The position numbers were made by a program, and so were the translations under genes. The notes beneath the pieces were generated by a model. That model was not told the origin of the DNA and made no database searches. It saw only the letters and a program-made list of their open reading frames with translations. Positions 58,976-64,000 of a stretch of DNA of 64,000 bases are shown here, in pieces; positions within the stretch are counted from its first letter, which is position 1, and every line of letters begins with the position of its first letter. Location of the stretch: the NCBI GenBank assembly GCA_041821185.1, contig JBGUBD010000017.1, forward strand, positions 18,328-82,327. The letters run 5' to 3'. The stretch is from Phycisphaerales bacterium AB-hyl4. GTDB lineage: Bacteria > Planctomycetota > Phycisphaerae > Phycisphaerales > Phycisphaeraceae.

Positions 58976-60951
58976 CACTCGTCATCCTTCCGCGTCCGCG
59001 GCGGCTCTTCCGCATCCGTCTCGCTCTCACCATCCCCGTCATTCTCCCCGTCACCTTCACCGTCACCGTCGCCGCCTTCCGCCTCATCCCGCTCCACCGG
59101 CGACACCACCACCGTCCGCGCCACCAGGTCCCCCAGCCGCTGACGGTAAGGGCCGAGCACCAGCAAAATCAGCAACGGCCACGCCACCAGGTCAAAGCTC
59201 TTGAGCACGTTCCGCACCAGCAACTGCCAGACCCGTGGCCGTTTGCCATGCAGATCGCTCACACGCAGCCCGAAAATCACCTTCCCCACCGTCCGCCGCA
59301 TCAACAGCTCCGCGAACGTCGTGTACAGCACGAACAGCACCACCACCAGCACGCCCGGCTCGATCGCCTGCCAGCTCGCCGCAGCGCCACTGCCGGGCCA
59401 ACGCATCATCATCTCCGGCAGCGTCAGCCCATACGTCGTCATCACCAGTACCACCGCCGGCAGCAGGTCCAGCCCCGCCGCCATGAACCGCCGACCCAAC
59501 GCACCCAGTTCCAGCGTATTTGGCAGCGATAGCTGGTTCGCCGCTGCATCGCGCCGCCAGAACAGCAGCATCAGCATCACCGCCGACACCAGCACGCCGA
59601 CCATGATGTAATAGTCTGCGGTGCTCCCGATCCCCGCCGGCTCCCGCCAGCGCAACTCCTTCATGGTCGTGCCCACGCTGCCCTGCAGGTCCAGCGACGT
59701 CCACCGCCACAACGGCTCCACGCCCGGCAGCGGCTCTTCGCCCTCCACCCGCGTCGCCCGCGTGTGCTGACCCACCAGCCACACGGCCCCCTCAACCCCC
59801 GCCACATCCCACGCCAGTTGTCGCCCCGGCAGTTCCATCGCACCGATCGGCCGAACCCGACCATGACGCAACACCGCCGCTTCCACACGCAACGCCGACG
59901 CGTCCGCCTCAACGTCCGCCTCTTCCGCTTCACCGGCGTCCGCGTCCACCGTCGGCGAGGTCTGCCACGCGACGACAAGATGCCCGTCCACCGCCACCGC
60001 CGACCATCGCTCGCTCACCGGCACGTCGTAATGACGCGACTGCCAGGCCTGTTCCTCTTCATCCCACCCGTACACATCCAGCCCGCCATCCGCCGCCACC
60101 ACCAGCCGCGGCGAAGCGCCCGCCGTCGTCACCAGCCGAACGTCGCCGTCGCTCGGCCAATCGCTCGGCAGGGGCGTCACCACCCACCGACCCGCCCGCA
60201 GACGCAGCAGCCGATCCAACCCCGTCGCCTCGTTCGCTTCGTCCGCTGCCGCCGGCACCGCGTCTGCGTCCGCATCCGCATCCGCGTTCGCGCCCGCATT
60301 CGCGTCCGCTTCCCCAACCGCATCAACGTCACCTTCCGCCGCATCGTCGACCGCGTCGGCAGCATCCCCGTCCGCCGCCTCATCATCCGCCTCCGCCTCC
60401 GGCTCAACCATCGGCGTCCGACGCAGGTTTGGCGGCAACCCCAATTGAAGGTTCCGCAGCATCTCCCGCTCGCTCAGCCCCGACGCGCCCGGCCGATCTG
60501 CGCCTGGCGAATCCAACCGCCGCGCCGCGTCCGCATCCGCCGCCCGCACCAGCGCCCAGGGCCCACCGCGACCCACACCAAACCCGCGCAGCGTCACATC
60601 CCGCGGCAGGCTCGGCCCCGGCCGGGCGGTATAACGCCAATGTTGCTCAACGCCCGCCCGCTGCCCGTCAAACCGCTGCAGCGTACCATTCGTGTAAATC
60701 ACATAAACCGTCTGCCCCCGCGCCGCCACGCCGCCCGGCGATACCGTTCGACTGACCTCACGCACCTGCCCCAGCACGCCCGGGCTATCGCCAGGCCCGT
60801 GATGCGCAATCAGCGTCCCCGCCTCATCATCCCAGGGCTGCGCAATCCAGACATGCCGACCCTCCGCCGCCACGGACACCGCCCACGCCGCCGCTTCGCC
60901 GCCGCACATCAGCGCCGCCATCGCTGCCCAGATGACAAACATTCGCATCAT
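58975..60951 (-). CDS. RDD-family membrane protein with an extracytoplasmic propeller-like domain
   Basis: A 658-residue protein. A signal/anchor (~1-25) is followed by a beta-rich part (~25-430) with repeated short blades (GRHVWIAQPWDD; QTVYVIYTNGTLQRFDG; HLVVAWQTSP; AVWLVGQHTR), perhaps a propeller. An ~60-residue run of Asp/Glu/Ala, roughly 175-240, interrupts it. Then a membrane segment (~460) and an RDD domain (~485-615; RRFMAAGLDLLPAVVLV ... RRTVGKVIFGLRVSDL) follow, and a long acidic tail. The RDD family's role is unclear; a transporter role is often supposed. ATG 60951 is preferred; an upstream TTG at 60960 is the alternative. Confidence 0.78.
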   Translation of the reverse strand: MMRMFVIWAAMAALMCGGEAAAWAVSVAAEGRHVWIAQPWDDEAGTLIAHHGPGDSPGVLGQVREVSRTVSPGGVAARGQTVYVIYTNGTLQRFDGQRAGVEQHWRYTARPGPSLPRDVTLRGFGVGRGGPWALVRAADADAARRLDSPGADRPGASGLSEREMLRNLQLGLPPNLRRTPMVEPEAEADDEAADGDAADAVDDAAEGDVDAVGEADANAGANADADADADAVPAAADEANEATGLDRLLRLRAGRWVVTPLPSDWPSDGDVRLVTTAGASPRLVVAADGGLDVYGWDEEEQAWQSRHYDVPVSERWSAVAVDGHLVVAWQTSPTVDADAGEAEEADVEADASALRVEAAVLRHGRVRPIGAMELPGRQLAWDVAGVEGAVWLVGQHTRATRVEGEEPLPGVEPLWRWTSLDLQGSVGTTMKELRWREPAGIGSTADYYIMVGVLVSAVMLMLLFWRRDAAANQLSLPNTLELGALGRRFMAAGLDLLPAVVLVMTTYGLTLPEMMMRWPGSGAAASWQAIEPGVLVVVLFVLYTTFAELLMRRTVGKVIFGLRVSDLHGKRPRVWQLLVRNVLKSFDLVAWPLLILLVLGPYRQRLGDLVARTVVVSPVERDEAEGGDGDGEGDGENDGDGESETDAEEPPRTRKDDE

Positions 60952-61076
60952 GCCGCACAACTTACTTCACCCAGCCCTCGCCTGCCCAGACCCCGCGCCC
61001 CCGCCTGCCCCCAACGCGCACGTAAAAGCCCCGGCATAACGCCGACTCGACAACACGCTCAATTGACCAAAACGAT

Positions 61077-61760
61077 TTATGAAGACTTGGCCGGCTCGGC
61101 CTCCTGGTCAGCAGGCGCCGGGCTCGGCTGCTGCTGCTGCGGAGGCTGCTGCTGCGGCGCCGAAGGCTTCTTCTCCTTCGGCTTGCTGGCCTGCGGCTTG
61201 GATTGCTGGTGGCTCTTGCGGTCCGGCGCGAGCACCATCGTCATGCGTCGGCCCATCATGCGCGGCGCTGCCTCGATCTTCGCGATGTCCGACAGACCCT
61301 GGTAAATCGACTGCATCGAACGCAGCCCAAGGTCCTGGTGCGCCATCTGGCGACCACGGAACAGCATCGTGAACTGCACCTTGTCGCCGTCGTCCAGAAA
61401 CTCGCGAGCCTTGTTCGTCTTGATTTCCAAGTCGTGCTCGTCCGTGCCCGGGCGCAGGCGGATGCCTTTAAGCTCACTTTGCTTCGCGTGAGACTTGGCC
61501 TTCTGCTCTTTCTTGCGCTGCTGGTACTTCCACTTGCCGTAGTCCATGATTCGGCAGACCGGCGGCCGGGCCTGCGGAGCGACTTCAACAAGATCAAGCC
61601 CGGCAGTGCGCGCACGCTGCTTGGCTTCGTCGGTTTCCACGACGCCAACCTGTTCGTTGTTCTCGTCGATGAGCCGGACGGGAGAAAGGCGGATCATGTC
61701 GTTCACGCGAAGGCTCTTGCCGGTCTCGCGTGGCTTTGGCCGAAAACGTCCCCTAGCGAT
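61077..61760 (-). CDS. infC: Translation initiation factor IF-3 with AUC start codon
   Basis: A 227-residue IF-3, which keeps 30S subunits free and checks the start codon. The N-domain begins RVNDMIRLSPVRLIDENNEQVGVV, with VCRIMDYGKWKYQQRKKEQKAK as the linker helix. The C-domain (~85-170) reads LRPGTDEHDLEIKTNKAREFLDDGDKVQFTMLFRGRQMAHQDLG. A C-terminal Gln/Pro/Lys-rich extension of ~45 residues is unusual. No ATG, GTG or TTG fits; the only start with a Shine-Dalgarno is ATC at 61760, with GGAG 8 bases upstream (61769-61772). Rare AUU/AUC starts in infC are known to let IF-3 repress its own translation. rpmI and rplT do not follow it. Confidence 0.92.
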   Translation of the reverse strand: MARGRFRPKPRETGKSLRVNDMIRLSPVRLIDENNEQVGVVETDEAKQRARTAGLDLVEVAPQARPPVCRIMDYGKWKYQQRKKEQKAKSHAKQSELKGIRLRPGTDEHDLEIKTNKAREFLDDGDKVQFTMLFRGRQMAHQDLGLRSMQSIYQGLSDIAKIEAAPRMMGRRMTMVLAPDRKSHQQSKPQASKPKEKKPSAPQQQPPQQQQPSPAPADQEAEPAKSS

Positions 61761-61985
61761 GGTGAAATCTCCATTAACTGGGTCAGAAACAAAAAAATAC
61801 CGCCACCACGCAACAGGCCGGCCTCGCCACACCCACCCCCTTATGATGGTTCTGCAGCAGCCTGCTCACGATGACACACGTTCACTCTAGTATATCGACT
61901 CCCCGCCCGGCTACCTAACACGCTAATTTCTCTTTTTTCGCCCCAACCCGAAACCAGAAACCCAAAACCACAAACCCGGTTGATC

Positions 61986-62960
61986 TCACCCCGGCCCGTG
62001 CAGCAGTGCCACCAGTTGCAGCAGCCAGTACGCCACCGGCGCGACCGCCAGCGGCGAGTCGAAAACGTCCATCAGGCCCCCGAAACCGGGAATCGTCCGC
62101 CCCGAGTCCTTCACCCCCGCGTCGCGTTTGAACAGGCTGGCGGTCAAATCGCCCATCTGCCCGACCACGCCCAGCAGCAGCCCCGCCACGAACGCGAACA
62201 CCAGCGGGAAGTCAAACTGCACGAACACCCGGTCGCCATCGATGCGGGCCCAGTAGCCGGTCACCTCCATCGCGTTGCCCGCGGCCGTCAGCGCCATCGC
62301 CGCCAGCCCCGAGACGACCACGCCGCCGACGAGCCCTTCCCACGTCTTGCCCGGGCTCAGCCAGGGGATGAGCTTCCGCCTGCCGACCGCTCTGCCGGTG
62401 AAGTACGCCCCGATGTCGCACGATTTGGTGATGAGGATGACCGCCGCGATCACCCACACCGCATGCCACTGTCGAATCGCCAGATAAAAGCCCGGCAGCG
62501 TGCCCATGTAGATCAGCGCGAACATCGCCGCGCCCGCCACGCCCACGGCCCCCTCGGTCCGCTGCTTTCTTAGCGAATGTCGCAGCAGGGCGGTGATGAA
62601 TACCGCCACCAGGGCCGTGGCGTAAATCGCCAACGCCAGTTGCGAGTCCAGGTCTTGTGGCAGCACATAGATCAGCACACATCCCACCATGCCCGCCGCC
62701 GTCAGCGTCGTCGCTGGGGCGTCGATGCCTTTGGCGCGGAAGATCGCCGACAGCTCCCGCGACATCAAAGCGATCATCACCAGCAGCACGCCGAGCAGGA
62801 TCAGCCCCGCCGGCAGGTAGGTTCGCCCCCGGAACAGCGATTGCAGCCATGTGCCTTCGATATCCACGTGATCGAGGTAGCCGTCGGCGTACATCAACAC
62901 CAGCAGCAACAAGACCAGAAGCGTGCCGAAGATCAGTCGATGCTTGAGCATGCGGGACAT
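61986..62960 (-). CDS. cdsA: Phosphatidate cytidylyltransferase
   Basis: A 324-residue polytopic enzyme with about eight membrane spans that makes CDP-diacylglycerol from phosphatidate and CTP, the branch point of phospholipid synthesis. The CdsA signature is at the C-terminal end: SLFKRDAGVKDSGRTIPGFGGLMDVFDS, with the earlier ITKSCDIGAYFTGRAVGRRKLIPWLSPGKTWEG. The N-terminus is MSRMLKHRL; ATG 62960 is preferred to the longer frame at 63020. It is the first of three minus-strand genes (cdsA, infC, RDD protein), with gaps of 225 and 125 bases, so co-transcription is uncertain. Confidence 0.93.
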   Translation of the reverse strand: MSRMLKHRLIFGTLLVLLLLVLMYADGYLDHVDIEGTWLQSLFRGRTYLPAGLILLGVLLVMIALMSRELSAIFRAKGIDAPATTLTAAGMVGCVLIYVLPQDLDSQLALAIYATALVAVFITALLRHSLRKQRTEGAVGVAGAAMFALIYMGTLPGFYLAIRQWHAVWVIAAVILITKSCDIGAYFTGRAVGRRKLIPWLSPGKTWEGLVGGVVVSGLAAMALTAAGNAMEVTGYWARIDGDRVFVQFDFPLVFAFVAGLLLGVVGQMGDLTASLFKRDAGVKDSGRTIPGFGGLMDVFDSPLAVAPVAYWLLQLVALLHGPG

Positions 62961-63178
62961 GGTAACGGCGACGCACGCGAACGTGGCAGCGACACGATCC
63001 CCCGCATCGCAGGATTCCATGGGCCGATAACCTGAGAGTCGGCAAAAACCTTACCAATGGCTCAGTTGATACGACCGGAACGCCGACAAAAGGATCGCTG
63101 CATCGCCTTTGAATGTTTGCGCGGCGACGTTCTGGCCGAGCGGGGTGCATCAGCGTTTTTTTCGAAAGAAGGTCCGTT

Positions 63179-64000
63179 ATGTCAGATCCCGGATTGGTTT
63201 GCGCGATGGGTGCTCGCTCGTATGCCGCGCCGCGTCGACGATGGTCGACGGCCGTCGCGGCGTTGTTGCTGTTCGCCAGTTCGCCCGCCCTGGCAGTGGA
63301 CTGGACCGGCGGCACGGGTGACTGGTTCGACAGCAGCAACTGGAGCGGCAGCGTCCCCGGCCCCGGCAACGATACTGGCATCGACAACGGCGGCACCGCA
63401 CAGATCGAGGCCTCGGACGCCGACGCGTTCGGATTGACTGTCGGCCGCTTCCAGTCCGGCGCCCTGCGCGTCACCGACACAGGCACGTTGACCGTCCACA
63501 TCGGCCCCCTTCGAATCGGGAGGGAAAGCACCGGTGTCGGCGAACTCGACATTATCGGCCCTGACGCCCAGGTGACGGTGGCGAGCCATACCACCGAGGT
63601 CGGCGGGTCCGGCCAAGGCCAGCTCACGATTCAGGACGGCGGCACCTTGACGACAGACCTGCAAGGCAGGATCGGCACGAGCTCCAACTCTTACGGCCTC
63701 GCCATGATCAGCGGCGCTGGCTCCACCTGGACCATGGGTGGTGACCTCACCGTCGGCTGGGACGGAGAGGGCCAACTCCTCGTGGCCGACGGCGCATCCG
63801 TCCGCACGGATACGGGGCTGATCCGGATCGGTCGAAGCAGTTCCGGCACCGGCACACTCCAGATCGGCAACGGCGCCGCAGCCGGCTTCATCGACGTCGC
63901 CACCATCACAGGCGGCTCCGGCACAAGCACTGTCAACTTCAACCACACCGACCTCGACTACTGGTTCACCCACGACGGGACCGCCGACGGGGACGCCATT
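63179..64000 (+). CDS. Secreted T5SS/PEP-CTERM-type repeat protein (3' end outside window)
   Basis: The frame is open from ATG 63179 to the right edge (274 codons). GAAGG lies 6 bases upstream. A signal peptide (AVAALLLFASSPALA, cleavage about residue 39) leads into DWTGGTGDWFDSSNWSGSVPG, the typical start of large autotransporter-like repeat proteins. Gly/Thr/Asp/Ser-rich repeats follow with a GELDIIGPDAQVTVASHTTEVGG / GQLTIQDGGTL / GQLLVADGASVRTDTGLI / GTLQIGNGAAAG pattern. These match the TIGR04393-type repeat found in T5SS and PEP-CTERM proteins. It is probably a surface beta-helix protein. A PEP-CTERM anchor cannot be checked, as the C-terminus is outside the window. Confidence 0.82.
   Translation, partial: MSDPGLVCAMGARSYAAPRRRWSTAVAALLLFASSPALAVDWTGGTGDWFDSSNWSGSVPGPGNDTGIDNGGTAQIEASDADAFGLTVGRFQSGALRVTDTGTLTVHIGPLRIGRESTGVGELDIIGPDAQVTVASHTTEVGGSGQGQLTIQDGGTLTTDLQGRIGTSSNSYGLAMISGAGSTWTMGGDLTVGWDGEGQLLVADGASVRTDTGLIRIGRSSSGTGTLQIGNGAAAGFIDVATITGGSGTSTVNFNHTDLDYWFTHDGTADGDAI

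Noticed and set aside
61893-61899. TATACT box as -10 of the infC promoter
   Set aside because: A good -10 by sequence, but no acceptable -35 at the right spacing, so not listed as a feature.

Overview
The window is GC-rich bacterial chromosome with about 46 protein genes on both strands, one tRNA gene and an unusually dense set of intergenic palindromes. The gene set suggests a halotolerant planctomycete, most likely of the class Phycisphaerae (inference). The pointers are a two-gene glycine-betaine pathway from glycine (GSMT and SDMT), the futalosine menaquinone gene mqnD, a TIGR04393-like T5SS/PEP-CTERM-type repeat protein at the right edge, multidomain PAS/CheR signalling proteins, a non-canonical infC start, and loosely packed genes separated by dispersed palindromes. 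Nothing in the window names the species.

Layout. 1-8.6 kb: catalase C-terminus, HAD-UbiA fusion, carboxyltransferase (PycB/OadA type), MlaE permease, citrate synthase, and an ECF sigma factor with a probable anti-sigma partner. 8.8-17.1 kb: a secreted amidase, a very large CheR-PAS-GAF histidine kinase followed by its NarL-type response regulator, and an anchored subtilase-like protein. 17.4-20.8 kb: a sigma-70-like protein fused to a ThuA/glutamine-amidotransferase-like domain, a tRNA-Val with an integrase-like remnant beside it, tatA and a 36-residue membrane peptide. 20.8-27.3 kb: rpiB overlapping a Sua5-phosphatase fusion, a TgpA-type transglutaminase and a response regulator. 27.5-34.8 kb: a secreted protein, kdsB, a TPR protein, argC and a WYL regulator. 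35.1-37 kb: betaine synthesis genes ending in a strong terminator. 37.1-43.4 kb: a complete RND efflux operon (adaptor, pump, outer-membrane factor). 43.4-45.9 kb: FkbM methyltransferase and a GH20-like barrel protein. 45.9-53.2 kb: lysR-gltB-gltD glutamate synthase operon with a recognisable promoter/operator. 53.3-64 kb: mqnD, a lipoprotein, gatB, a VKOR-thioredoxin fusion, queC, an RDD membrane protein, infC, cdsA and the edge gene.

Functionally the window mixes central metabolism (citrate synthase, GOGAT, ArgC, carboxyltransferase), envelope work (KdsB, CdsA, MlaE, amidase, RND efflux, TatA), translation (IF-3, GatB, Sua5, QueC) and regulation (two sigma factors, two response regulators, a hybrid kinase, LysR and WYL regulators). 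The most distinctive signals are the sigma factor with a built-in putative sensor domain, the AUC-initiated infC, the leaderless lysR promoter with an embedded operator, and at least six families of intergenic palindromes, some of which have become part of coding sequences (kdsB, gltB, the RND pump, the outer-membrane factor, a lipoprotein tail).
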